A stretch of DNA of 64,000 nt from Tetrapyrgos nigripes. Lineage: Eukaryota; Basidiomycota; Agaricomycetes; Agaricales; Campanellaceae. The first letter of the stretch is position 1. Each line of letters opens with the position of its first letter. Positions 1 through 8,740 of this stretch are shown piece after piece. Where the stretch lies: positions 186,001 through 250,000 of the forward strand of contig JAACJM010000004.1 of assembly GCA_013368315.1 (NCBI GenBank), given 5' to 3'. Under the pieces are notes generated by a model. It was not told the origin of the DNA. It saw only the letters and a program-made list of their open reading frames with translations, and did not search any database. The position numbers and the translations under genes were made by a program.

Positions 1-1290
1 CGAGATTGAGAACGAGTTACTCTCGGAGTTACTCTAGTCCATCCACCTCGTGGTATGTCTCTACTGTGTTGCATGTTTGGATCTGTAATTCTCCAATTTG
101 GTCTAGATTGACGATCTGAAGATCTAGTCTGATTTGGATTAGGTTCTCTATTTATAAATCTACCAGTAGTTAAATCAACGTTTCGTGGATTAACTGGTTG
201 AGGACCTTGTACAGGTACAGGATCAGCAGGTACTTGAGCAGGTGGTTCTGGTGCAGGTGGTGGAGTCGGTTCACGAGATTGTGTAGATTCTGTTTCGGAG
301 TCATTTGGATCAGAAGGTTGGTGTGCACCAGGATCATGGTCTTCGGAACTAGCATCCGAACCATTTCCATCATCAATAGTTTGATGATCACCATTACCTT
401 CATCGGGTGGTGGACCCTGATCATCAAATTGATCTCGGAACAGGTCATCTAAATCGAGGGGTACTACAGGGTCAGGTGGGAGATTATTTGTACCCTGTTT
501 GTGCAAACTGCGCATTAATTCAGAAGGTTGGACAGGTTTGGTGGATTTGTCGCTTTCTTCTGTTTCGGATGATAAGACTCGTGGAAACCATTTCTCAATG
601 AAGAGTGCTTGTGGACTAACAAAGAGTGAATTGTCACGTCTCATGAATAACCAGGCTTTAGAACCTTTTTCATAACCAACAAAGATCATTAATTCCGATT
701 TTGGGGAGAGTTTATTTACTCTTTTCTTTTCTGGGATGAATACATATGCAGCGCATCCCCAAGAACGGAAATAAGATACATCTGGTTTCTTTTTGTACCA
801 TAATTCAAAAGGAGTCTTCCATTTGAGTCGTTTTATTGGTGTGCGACATGCTACAAAAGTAGCTGTGGCAAGAGAAAATTCCCACCAAGAAGGAGGTCCA
901 TTTGCATGATGGCGCATGGCTTCTGACTTCTCATTGAGTGTTCTAATTATTCTCTCAGCACGACCATTTTGTTGATGTATGTATGGGGCTGACATTTGTC
1001 TTATAATGCCTTTTTCAGCAAGGAAGTTGTCAAAATCTTCGTTCATAAACTCTGTACCCAAATCTGATCGTAAAGTCTTTAGTTTTTTGCCAGTAGACTG
1101 TTCTGCCCAGGCAACGTATATTTTAAAAGACTTAAAGACATCAGATTTCCTTACTAAAAGGAAGGTTACAGGGAAAGAACTAAAGTCATCAAGAAAGACA
1201 ATGAAATACTCGTACTTGTGATATGATATAGATGGTTGTTGTTTTACATCTGTATGCACAAGTTCTAATACTTCTGTAGCTCGCTTTTCT
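1..1290 (-). CDS. copia integrase catalytic core and C-terminal region (partial, runs off the window)
   Basis: A continuous frame without stops from about 1290 down to base 1. It carries the rve integrase D-D-35-E landmarks: LVHTDV (first Asp), LRSDLGTEF (second Asp) and HQQNGRAER (Glu), then the copia-typical WWEFSLATA, TPFELWYKKKP and SWGCAAYVF segments. Downstream (about 1-550) the protein is acidic and Pro/Ser-rich. This frame is shifted by one base from the gag-protease frame. The shift falls inside the integrase, so it is more likely a one-base indel than a programmed frameshift. Reverse transcriptase is not reached before the window ends. Confidence 0.8.
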
Positions 1291-4200
1291 GATAAGATTT
1301 CGATGGAGTCTTGCCTAGGGCACACCCTCGACATACACTATGTTTAGGTACTTTAAATGGTTTTAAGCCTTTAGTATTCTTAATGATATGACTTTCCACT
1401 GCCTTTCCAGCATGTCCATAGCGGTTATGCACGATGTCATAATCAGTAGGAGTAGATGATAGATTTGCTGACTCAGGAATGATTATCTTCGATTTGAGCC
1501 AATGCAAATTGTCTTTCCGATGCATTGGTAATAATGTCATCAGAAGACTTTGATCTACTTCTTTCCGAAACTCGGACTTGCCATCTCGTGAGATTTCATA
1601 GTATCCTTCACGAAGAATACATCCTCGAGACAACAAACGATGTGTGCAAGTTGGTTGATAAAACACTGGGTATAGTTTTATAGTATGTTTGACTCCTTCT
1701 TCATTTATGTGTTCAATAAACACAGTTCCAACACCTTCAAGGTAAGTTTCAGATCTTTTATCAGCAATCTGAAGTGGAATCGGATTGGGTAACTTATGGT
1801 ATTGAGCAAAATCCATTAAATTGTTTGTAATGTGAGTCGATGCACCAGAATCTGAAACCCAATAGGTTATTTCATCAGTGATCTTACTCTTACAAATACT
1901 ATTCAAAGGATACTTTTCACACGTTGAGCAATGTGCACGAGCAACAAAACTTTGTTCATAAATAAATACAGGCACATCATTTGTAATAATAGTACAATTG
2001 TCTATAGCCGCTAGGGCTGTATAAGATTCACAATAGTCCAAAGACATTGAGATCTGAGGCAATTGTATGAGTGCACTATTTTTATTAGAAGTGTGAAATA
2101 CTTGCCAGAAAGCCATAGTTTCGTCTCCATCAATATAAATTTCCACATCTGATTCTGAACCAAGACTGACACCATCATCATCGGCAAGGTATCCAGACGA
2201 AATGGAAACATTTATCGCATCTGCCAGAGATGAAGGACCAGCTTCTTCTTCTAAAGGTGCATCATAGCGAGGTTTCTTCGAAGTGTTTCCAGATTCATCA
2301 GGTTCTCTTTTCATATTCTCGAGGATTGGATCTGTGAACATGTGAGACATTCTGTCTTGCCACATTTTAAATGCAACACTCGGAGGAATATATTTAAAGG
2401 AACTTTCTTCGCTATGATCCGAAGATGTAGAATCTGATGATTCAGAAGAAGACGAACCTCGAACAGCCTTTTGCTTTCTACTTGAAGACGACGATGACGC
2501 TTTAGTATGATTAAAAGGTAGAGTGCGAATGAAATCGGGATATAGTGATGTATCATGAAATTGAGTGTTAATTGTAACACCATTTGTGCGCATAACAGAT
2601 TGAGCAGGAGTAGGCCAGTAAGCTCTCTCAATCAAGGAAGGAGGCTTTGAAGGAACTGGCTCACGTTTTTTAAACTGCTGTGGAATCCATTTATGGTTGC
2701 GCATATCAGCCAAAGCTTTATTCATGATATAACGGCAAAAATACTCGACCTCTTCCTCGATTTGTTTCTGAATGGGACGGATAGTTCCTTCATGATCAAA
2801 CCATTGGTTTGTCATGTCTTCGTCACCATTGAGATCCTCTTTTGCTCGAAGATAAGGTTCTGTATGAGTGCCATCAGAATTGTATGTGTAATCCCAAATT
2901 TCGGCTAGCTTACGGGTCATTTGATGACGAGCTTCTACTCTAAGAAAGCTTTCAAAATCAACTGTCTCCTGTGCGAGTTCATTGATCATGAGTCTCTCAT
3001 AATGAGTAAGAATGAAGTAACCCGAAATCGTTTGCGGTCTGACCTGTTTAGCTAAGTTCCGCTTTACTCTTTCCTTCAAAGAAGAATCGTTGTTCTCATC
3101 TATAAAGCAATCTGATCGAACAATCAGAAAGTTATGATAGGGAAGAAGTTCATAAATGGGTTGCTCACATGTCTCTGGTAGATCATCAGTGTCACTGATT
3201 TCGATTGGATCTAATGTGGCATTTATAAAAGGATTTGCCATAAAAGCGGTCACCATTAAAGGAGCATCATCATCTGAATCAGCTTCGACTTCTGGATTAG
3301 CTAAATTAGCAGCACCTTTTTTGGAACCCTTCTTCTTCTTACTGCGACGAGTTTTCTTCTTCTTATCTCCCCCTTGATTCGCATCACCTGTTGTAACAGG
3401 TTTAGAAGGTTCCTGAGGTTTGGGTTGTTTACCCTTACCTTTGTCTTGGTTCTTCTGTTTAGAAGATCCAGCCTTCTGGTTGTTCCAATTGGGTGCAGAA
3501 TCAAACTTTCGTCGATCTCCAGTAATGCGGGTAAGAAGAGAGGATTCAGAAGATTGACCAGTTCGTCGTTTGTACTCGACGAGAATCAATCCTTCAACAT
3601 GTGCCATAGTCAGGTTCTTTGGTTCGATAGTGGCAAGTGTGAATTGAGCATAGTTTCCCCAGGATTGCGGAATGCGATCCATCAAGAAAAGAGCTCTAAA
3701 CTTGTCATCGACTGTGAATCCATAGGCTTTAAGACGTGTGAGAACTGCTCCCAGAGATGCGATCTGGTTTGCAGGATCTTTCTTCTCATCAAGCGTCCAA
3801 GACATAAACTCTTTGAAGTCTAAGAACCATGACGTCGGGCCAGGAGAACTGTATTTCTTGTCGATTTTATCCCAAAGCATTTTAGCGGTGTAATCTCCTT
3901 TTGCTTTGGCACAAGGGTCTTCTTCTATTTCATCTCTAGTGAACTCTCTCATTTCCAAACCCACATCATTCGGAAGATAGGAGGAAATAAAACCCAAAGC
4001 CTGTTCATCTTTGTCATCCCAAGAACTATGAAGCTTATAAGTTTCAACTAATTCCCGATCATGTTTATTAACCAAAATTTGATATTGATCCCATTCATGA
4101 GCGAAGGTATCAACAATTTGATTATAAGACGATTGTTCGGATTCAGTTAAAGCATTGTAAACTTCATTAGACACTAGTACAAATCCTTCAGGAAGAGAAG

Positions 4201-4387
4201 GTGCATTACCTGTTTCGGTGGGACTTGTGTTCACATAACGCTTCTGGGTACCTGAAGCAACCCTGCTAAGCCCTTTTGCTTCAAGGAGGCGGGTGATAGC
4301 ATAGTTCCAAAACTCATAATTGGTAGTATTGAGGATGGGAACGTTGAAGATGCTTTCAGTGTTGTTGATAGCGTTGTTGGAAGACAT
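1265..4387 (-). CDS. copia Gag-protease-(pre-integrase) polyprotein, N-terminal part
   Basis: A 1040-codon frame starting at ATG 4385-4387. The first roughly 300 residues resemble the UBN2/Gag capsid domain of copia elements. Next come a Lys-rich basic tract (about residues 305-365), an acidic/serine-rich linker, the aspartic protease signature DSGAST near residue 846 (bases about 1840-1856), and a GAG-pre-integrase zinc-binding segment (H-x-x-x-H ... C-x-x-C, DIVHNRYGH and CRGCALGK) near the C-terminus. I saw no CCHC zinc knuckle; the basic tract may bind RNA instead. The stop at 1265-1267 is premature: integrase continues immediately in another frame (see 1-1290). At about 845 residues before protease, Gag is unusually long for this group. 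Confidence 0.8.
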   Translation of the reverse strand: MSSNNAINNTESIFNVPILNTTNYEFWNYAITRLLEAKGLSRVASGTQKRYVNTSPTETGNAPSLPEGFVLVSNEVYNALTESEQSSYNQIVDTFAHEWDQYQILVNKHDRELVETYKLHSSWDDKDEQALGFISSYLPNDVGLEMREFTRDEIEEDPCAKAKGDYTAKMLWDKIDKKYSSPGPTSWFLDFKEFMSWTLDEKKDPANQIASLGAVLTRLKAYGFTVDDKFRALFLMDRIPQSWGNYAQFTLATIEPKNLTMAHVEGLILVEYKRRTGQSSESSLLTRITGDRRKFDSAPNWNNQKAGSSKQKNQDKGKGKQPKPQEPSKPVTTGDANQGGDKKKKTRRSKKKKGSKKGAANLANPEVEADSDDDAPLMVTAFMANPFINATLDPIEISDTDDLPETCEQPIYELLPYHNFLIVRSDCFIDENNDSSLKERVKRNLAKQVRPQTISGYFILTHYERLMINELAQETVDFESFLRVEARHQMTRKLAEIWDYTYNSDGTHTEPYLRAKEDLNGDEDMTNQWFDHEGTIRPIQKQIEEEVEYFCRYIMNKALADMRNHKWIPQQFKKREPVPSKPPSLIERAYWPTPAQSVMRTNGVTINTQFHDTSLYPDFIRTLPFNHTKASSSSSSRKQKAVRGSSSSESSDSTSSDHSEESSFKYIPPSVAFKMWQDRMSHMFTDPILENMKREPDESGNTSKKPRYDAPLEEEAGPSSLADAINVSISSGYLADDDGVSLGSESDVEIYIDGDETMAFWQVFHTSNKNSALIQLPQISMSLDYCESYTALAAIDNCTIITNDVPVFIYEQSFVARAHCSTCEKYPLNSICKSKITDEITYWVSDSGASTHITNNLMDFAQYHKLPNPIPLQIADKRSETYLEGVGTVFIEHINEEGVKHTIKLYPVFYQPTCTHRLLSRGCILREGYYEISRDGKSEFRKEVDQSLLMTLLPMHRKDNLHWLKSKIIIPESANLSSTPTDYDIVHNRYGHAGKAVESHIIKNTKGLKPFKVPKHSVCRGCALGKTPSKSYQKSELQKY

Positions 4388-4475
4388 ATTGATCTATGAA
4401 GCATCAATCAGTAAAGATGTGCATTCAATAGGTCACAAGTACCAAGGAACATCGAAGGGTCTAATACAACCACAG

Positions 4476-4964
4476 TGTATAGGATGATCGCAATATTCCT
4501 TCTCCTTTCTGAGCAAACGCCTCAGACAAGGAATGTACATAATACATTTGCATTAATCAACTATATGCCAGTAGAAAACCGTTCGTCGGTACATGCACAT
4601 CATGGAATCCTATATTAACTTCTTCATCAGTGCTTCTCAATCAATTTCACACTGTCAGAGACCATACTCTTGACAGAGAGCACATGATTACTCTAGAAGT
4701 CGCAATATTGACCGTAGTGGCACAGTACTTCCTAATGGGTGTAGAGATGCCTTAAAGCATATAGGGGAGCACTATCTAACTACTGTTTTTCTATAGATCT
4801 AGATCGGCGACTTTTTTAAATGCCCCTGGCTCATCCGAATGACTACGGAGTTTTGCCTGAGTGCGAAAAACAGTCCCACACTAAAGTGGAGGCTGCAAAG
4901 CGTGCCAGTCACTCTGCATACAACTATTTGTAGATCCATAAGGGTTCCACAAATAACTGTTACA
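4476..4964 (-). repeat. Probable 5' LTR of the copia element
   Basis: Read on the minus strand this stretch starts TGTAACAG and ends CCTATACA, giving the TG...CA ends and short terminal inverted repeat (TGTA/TACA) usual for LTRs. It sits 88 bases upstream of the gag start codon, where a 5' LTR and primer-binding site belong. The partner LTR is outside the window, so the edges cannot be confirmed by comparison. I could not match the bases just inside the LTR to a tRNA primer. Confidence 0.55.
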
Positions 4965-5126
4965 GGTATAAAGTGACTTATCTAGATCTATAACTAAACC
5001 AGCAAAGAGTGCCTAATGCGACTCTAAACTGAACCAGGTTATATATTTTACCGGGCAATATAGATGAAGAAGGAGATAAAGCGAAAAACATCGATCCACC
5101 AACTGCACAACATCGAGTCCGACAGC

Positions 5127-5240
5127 TTACTCGGTGATGAGCTCGCCGTTGACCTCGACAATGCGATCCATCTTGACAACGGTAGTTGTATGGGATAAGA
5201 CCAGCATCGATGGCCCTCGGGGCCCATAACCTAATGAAGC
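5127..5240 (-). pseudogene. C-terminal relic of an ABC transporter nucleotide-binding domain
   Basis: The minus strand reads SMLVLSHTTTVVKMDRIVEV, then NGELITE and a stop (5127-5129). This matches the H-loop end of ABC ATPase domains, where a switch histidine in a (I/V)xxSH segment is followed by a DRIVVL-type strand and the final GE(I/L)xE. Only about 35 codons are recognisable and there is no Walker A, signature or Walker B sequence nearby, so it is a fragment stranded between transposable elements. An unrelated chance frame is possible. Confidence 0.35.
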
Positions 5241-5604
5241 AGCAAATATTCAGCGTAGGGTGACCAGTCAGTAGAGCTCACCAAATAGAGTGCTGAGTAG
5301 AAAGCTTGTAGAGCTTAGATACTAGTTGCTTGTAGAGCAGATAGAACTAGATATTGTTCTGTAGTATCTATGACTTTACAGAGAGCTTTTATACTAGATA
5401 AAGAGCATATAATTACTAATATCTACATTGTCCATGGACATACCTAGAGACTAAGAGGATATTGCCATTGGCCATATTGCTATCTACAGAGATATCACTA
5501 CATAGTAGAAGATAAGAGTAATGTCCGGAGAATGTCCTGGAGGACTAGCATACTTATAGCTACGTAGAAGTTTCATAATAACTCCATATAGAATCATAGT
5601 TACT
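5241..5604. other. AT-rich gap between relic and DIRS-like element; no gene seen
   Basis: About 360 bases of AT-rich sequence with no convincing frame. On the minus strand there is a TATAAAAG box near 5388-5395, and the composition resembles LTR or element-end sequence. I could not find matching ends or a target duplication. Confidence 0.4.
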
Positions 5605-6200
5605 ATACATGGAAGGTATATATTTCAACACAGACGGAGTTGACCAAGGATGCCACACTTGGAATCAGCGTTGGCACATTTATGGTCGCCTCGAGATGAA
5701 GTGGACCAGGCAACGTGTAAGCTGCGCATCATCTCTCAGGTAACCGCAGGGCGTTCAGGACGGTGAGAGGAGGCGGGAGATTGGCGATCAATACCCGTGA
5801 GTGCGCGACGAAGGAGGTCAGCGCCGTTCCACTTGAAGCCTAGGTTGAGATGCCATGTCTTGAGGGCACTCAGTTTCGCCTTGACTGTACCGCCAGCACG
5901 ACGACCGAGGAAGGATGCAGCGAATTCACACAGAATTGCTTCAGAGGCGGGGAGGACTTCGTCTGGGTGGAGACCCATGTCGTTGGCCCAAACGGCGAAT
6001 TCAGTGACTGCGAGTTGTTGACGACGGCGGGTTTCGGAGACTACAGAGCCAGCTATGGCAGCTGCAGCGGCGTCAGAAAGGTTGGGATTACGGAGGGTAT
6101 TGAAGGAAGGTTCGTCGGCAAACTTTGGAGGGAGAGAATTCGAGCGTTTCTGAGGGCGAGCCTTTGGGCGATTGGGGGAGAGTGATTTGCAACGAGGCAT
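5605..6200 (-). pseudogene. Truncated tyrosine recombinase of the DIRS-like element
   Basis: ATG at 6198-6200. The intact 154 codons encode a basic N-terminus and the SAM-like core-binding domain of tyrosine recombinases (AVTEFAVWANDMG, LCEFAASFLGRRAGGTVKAK, LSALKTWHLN, LLRRALTGI, RPERPAVT). An in-frame TGA at 5733-5735 follows, after which the same frame still reads recombinase-like sequence (EMM..LH, ILGQLRL) corresponding to the start of the catalytic domain. Similarity is then lost near 5605. The catalytic R-H-R-Y residues are missing, so this copy cannot recombine. Confidence 0.7.
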
Positions 6201-6327
6201 TGTGAAAGGAAATAAATGAGTGAGATGATTGTGGTAAAGGAGAGGAAAGAGTTGGATATGTCACTCGTTCGTTGACTTCGGTATTTGAAGGTTGGTATCC
6301 GTGAGAATTTCATTATGGGAGGTCTGG

Positions 6328-6445
6328 TTTTGTAGTTATTAAGGTACATATAATCTACGGTCTGGAATGAGGAAGCTCATAGGGATTTGGAGTTATTAAG
6401 GTATATGGAAGTTGTGGTTTGGAAATGAGGAAGCCTGTAGAAATG
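6328..6445. repeat. Two diverged tandem copies between RT and recombinase genes
   Basis: In the 248-base spacer between the RT stop and the recombinase start, two roughly 50-base units resemble each other. Each has gttattaaggtaYAT followed about 20 bases later by tggRaatgaggaagc (about 6333-6378 and 6394-6437). DIRS-type elements carry internal repeats used for replication, but linking these units to that is inference. Confidence 0.4.
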
Positions 6446-6448
6446 AAA

Positions 6449-8740
6449 TTAATCTACTGTAATTGGAGTTATACGAGGGTCATGATAGTCTATGGATTTT
6501 TGTATGTAAGGAGATAATTCTTTCAGGATCTTGGGAGGATGAGGATGTAATGTAGCTCTAGACGGGAAGATCCCTCTTGAAGGTTCATCAGCGAGATTTG
6601 TGGCTGAGGGAATCCAGTCAACGGACAACCATATGGAATGTTCTTGCATGGTTGATACTATACGTCGTAGGGAAGCATTCTGGGCTTGACCACGCGAATA
6701 ACCGGCCTTGAGCGCTCCGATGACTCCTTGGTTGTCTGAGAGGATTCTGATGTGAGTGTTCTTGACGTGCGACGTTACAAGCGTGAGAATGGCTAACTCG
6801 ATGGCTACCATTTCGGACCATCCGATATGACGGCCGTCTCCAGACCAGTTCGGTTTGTATTGCCAAGCTAACCATCTGTTATTGAGGATGAGGCCGATAC
6901 CCCAGGACATAGATGCGTCAACGTAGAGGATGAAGAATTCGTCGATGTTAGGTGGGTTCACGATGTGTAGTCCTAGGAAATCGAGTTGTAACTGTCCTAA
7001 CCACCAGTGCAGATCTTCCTCCATGGCTTTAGTATGGCGGTGACGTAGGAGGTGATGGTCGGTTAATTGGAAGCCGGATACGAATCGGTGGAGAGAGGCG
7101 AGATAGGAACAGCCTTGTGGAGCTACTAAGGTGACATGTTGTAGTGTACCCACCACTGATTCTGCTTCTTCTTTGGTATGTGACGAGTTGGAGAGGAAAG
7201 TGGATATCTTCAATGAGTACTTCGTCTTCTTGGCTTGAGGTAACTCGACTGTCTTCTTCTCGATATTCCAGAAGAAACCGATATACGTGAAGAAAACGGC
7301 AAATGCGACGAACTTTGGTAAGGCCCAGGGCCAGCCTAACTCTTTGGTGATGGACCAGATGAGGCTTTCGTCGTAAGAGTACTCGTATAGCCCATTGCCG
7401 AGAGACAAACGAGGGTAACGGAAAAAGATGAAGTCGTCAACCCATTTGATGAGAGCCTCGACACCTGTGAAGTGGATACGAGAAGGAATGGGATGAGTGA
7501 CCCGGACAAAGATAGCAAGGAGCAGAGGAAGTGGAGATATGGAATAGGAATACATACCAGAATGTAATAGGATGTGGACCATAGCGTCGGCAACGAGTCC
7601 CCATATCCCAGGAGAAGACGCCTTTCCGAAATTGAGACACTGGTCAAGGTGAACCAATCTGTTGAACAGGAGAGCGATGAAATTTCGAGCTGAGGGATGT
7701 ATAGGAATGTTACGGAAGGCAGCATCAACGTCAAAAACCGATGCCTGGGTACCAGGTGGTGCATTGGCTATCAGTAACCAACACTCCGAGAAAGTGCCCC
7801 AGGCACACTGAAACTTGTCGGTGTCGATGAGTGAGTTCACGGAGTAGATTTCGGGGTCAATGGTGACAGGAGAAGGGATGTTGTGCATGGTATCGCTAGA
7901 GTTGGGGGCACAGGTGGAAGGAGGTGGGTTCAGGAGGCACTGGACTTGAGGAGGTGTGTGTGGGTACGAGTGGTTGATTATGATGCGAAACTTGCCAGGT
8001 TTCTGCTCGATGACGGCAAGTGGAGAGGTGCGGAAAGGACCGATAACGGATTCGAGATAGGAAGGTTTGAAGCCGATGGAAATCCGCCCTTTGGCGATTT
8101 TGTCTTCGAACTTTTCCGTAATAACGTGGGAGAAGGTTGATGCAGATGGGTGATTTCTGGGAGTGAACGTGTGGGATAGTTTGTAGTCCTCAACGCCAAT
8201 GAGGAAACCGTCGCGAAGGCCTTCCGGTACCTTCTTGAACTTCTCGTAGCCACCGGTGGCGATGAGAAGTCTCGTCCATGCTTCATGACGAAGCCTGGTG
8301 ACGACGGGGAAGAGATTATGTTTTCTTGGAAGGGGGATCGGTTCTGGTGCTGGAGCTGGAGGAAGGATGGGTCTGGGAGGTGTGGTCGGCAGAACCGCAG
8401 CAACCACAGAGATGTTGGTATTGACAGGATGAAGTGTAGGAGCAGCCATTACCATTGAAACCGATGCAGTACATTCGCTGCTGAGAGTCCTTGAAGGCGT
8501 TACCGGACCGTTTAAGGAAGTCACTGGGTTTGGGTTTGTGTTCCTTGTAGTGGTGGGGGAGACCACACAACCAGCAGAGGAGCTGGAACCTGCGGGTGGC
8601 AGATCCAGTGGCAGAGGCCTGAAAGGACTGGGAGCTACCAAAACCAGAGGACTGAGAGTGCGAGCTACGACAATTGTCATGAACCCACACCGACAGGTAG
8701 GAGTTGATCCCAGTGGGGAGGATCTTAGCGAAGTGAGCAC
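6449..8740 (-). CDS. DIRS-like reverse transcriptase-RNase H
   Basis: The frame is open from 8740, but family-like sequence begins about 8330, after overlapping the gag C-terminus in another frame. Reverse transcriptase landmarks: EQKPGKFRIIINHSYP; the first catalytic Asp in SVFDVDAAFRNIP (about 7712-7735); SPGIWG; and the catalytic KWVDDFIFF (about 7430-7445), a VDD variant of YxDD. RNase H follows, with Asp in ILYVDAS (about 6910-6925), Glu in SEMVAIELAI, Asp in SDNQGVIGA and Asp in ATNLADEPSRG. All four acidic RNase H residues are present. The frame has no internal stop. How RT is expressed relative to gag (frameshift, splicing or a separate start) cannot be read from sequence alone. Confidence 0.8.
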   Translation of the reverse strand: MLTSLRSSPLGSTPTCRCGFMTIVVARTLSPLVLVAPSPFRPLPLDLPPAGSSSSAGCVVSPTTTRNTNPNPVTSLNGPVTPSRTLSSECTASVSMVMAAPTLHPVNTNISVVAAVLPTTPPRPILPPAPAPEPIPLPRKHNLFPVVTRLRHEAWTRLLIATGGYEKFKKVPEGLRDGFLIGVEDYKLSHTFTPRNHPSASTFSHVITEKFEDKIAKGRISIGFKPSYLESVIGPFRTSPLAVIEQKPGKFRIIINHSYPHTPPQVQCLLNPPPSTCAPNSSDTMHNIPSPVTIDPEIYSVNSLIDTDKFQCAWGTFSECWLLIANAPPGTQASVFDVDAAFRNIPIHPSARNFIALLFNRLVHLDQCLNFGKASSPGIWGLVADAMVHILLHSGMYSYSISPLPLLLAIFVRVTHPIPSRIHFTGVEALIKWVDDFIFFRYPRLSLGNGLYEYSYDESLIWSITKELGWPWALPKFVAFAVFFTYIGFFWNIEKKTVELPQAKKTKYSLKISTFLSNSSHTKEEAESVVGTLQHVTLVAPQGCSYLASLHRFVSGFQLTDHHLLRHRHTKAMEEDLHWWLGQLQLDFLGLHIVNPPNIDEFFILYVDASMSWGIGLILNNRWLAWQYKPNWSGDGRHIGWSEMVAIELAILTLVTSHVKNTHIRILSDNQGVIGALKAGYSRGQAQNASLRRIVSTMQEHSIWLSVDWIPSATNLADEPSRGIFPSRATLHPHPPKILKELSPYIQKSIDYHDPRITPITVD

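Larger units (their letters stand above)
1..4964 (-). mobile_element. Ty1/copia LTR retrotransposon, 5' part (rest lies left of the window)
   Basis: On the minus strand the order is LTR (4476-4964), leader, a long gag-protease frame (1265-4387) and integrase (about 1290-1). Protease before integrase, with the reverse transcriptase expected further downstream, is the Copia/Pseudoviridae order. RT, RNase H and the 3' LTR would lie left of position 1. The bases right of the LTR (4965-4969, ggtat) should be one copy of the 5-bp target duplication. The reading frames are almost fully open apart from one shift near 1280, so the copy is fairly young. The family assignment rests on the protease and integrase motifs described in the component entries. 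Confidence 0.85.

Noticed and set aside
198..601. Plus-strand open frames over 198-601
   Set aside because: Antisense to the Pro/acidic tail of the copia integrase frame, which runs unbroken through this region.
1265..1300. Programmed ribosomal frameshift in copia
   Set aside because: The shift falls inside the integrase zinc-binding/core region, not at a Gag-Pol border, so a mutation or sequence error is more likely.
3374..3823. 149-codon plus-strand open frame inside the copia gag region
   Set aside because: Antisense to the well-supported gag frame; no family features, and its composition mirrors the sense codons.
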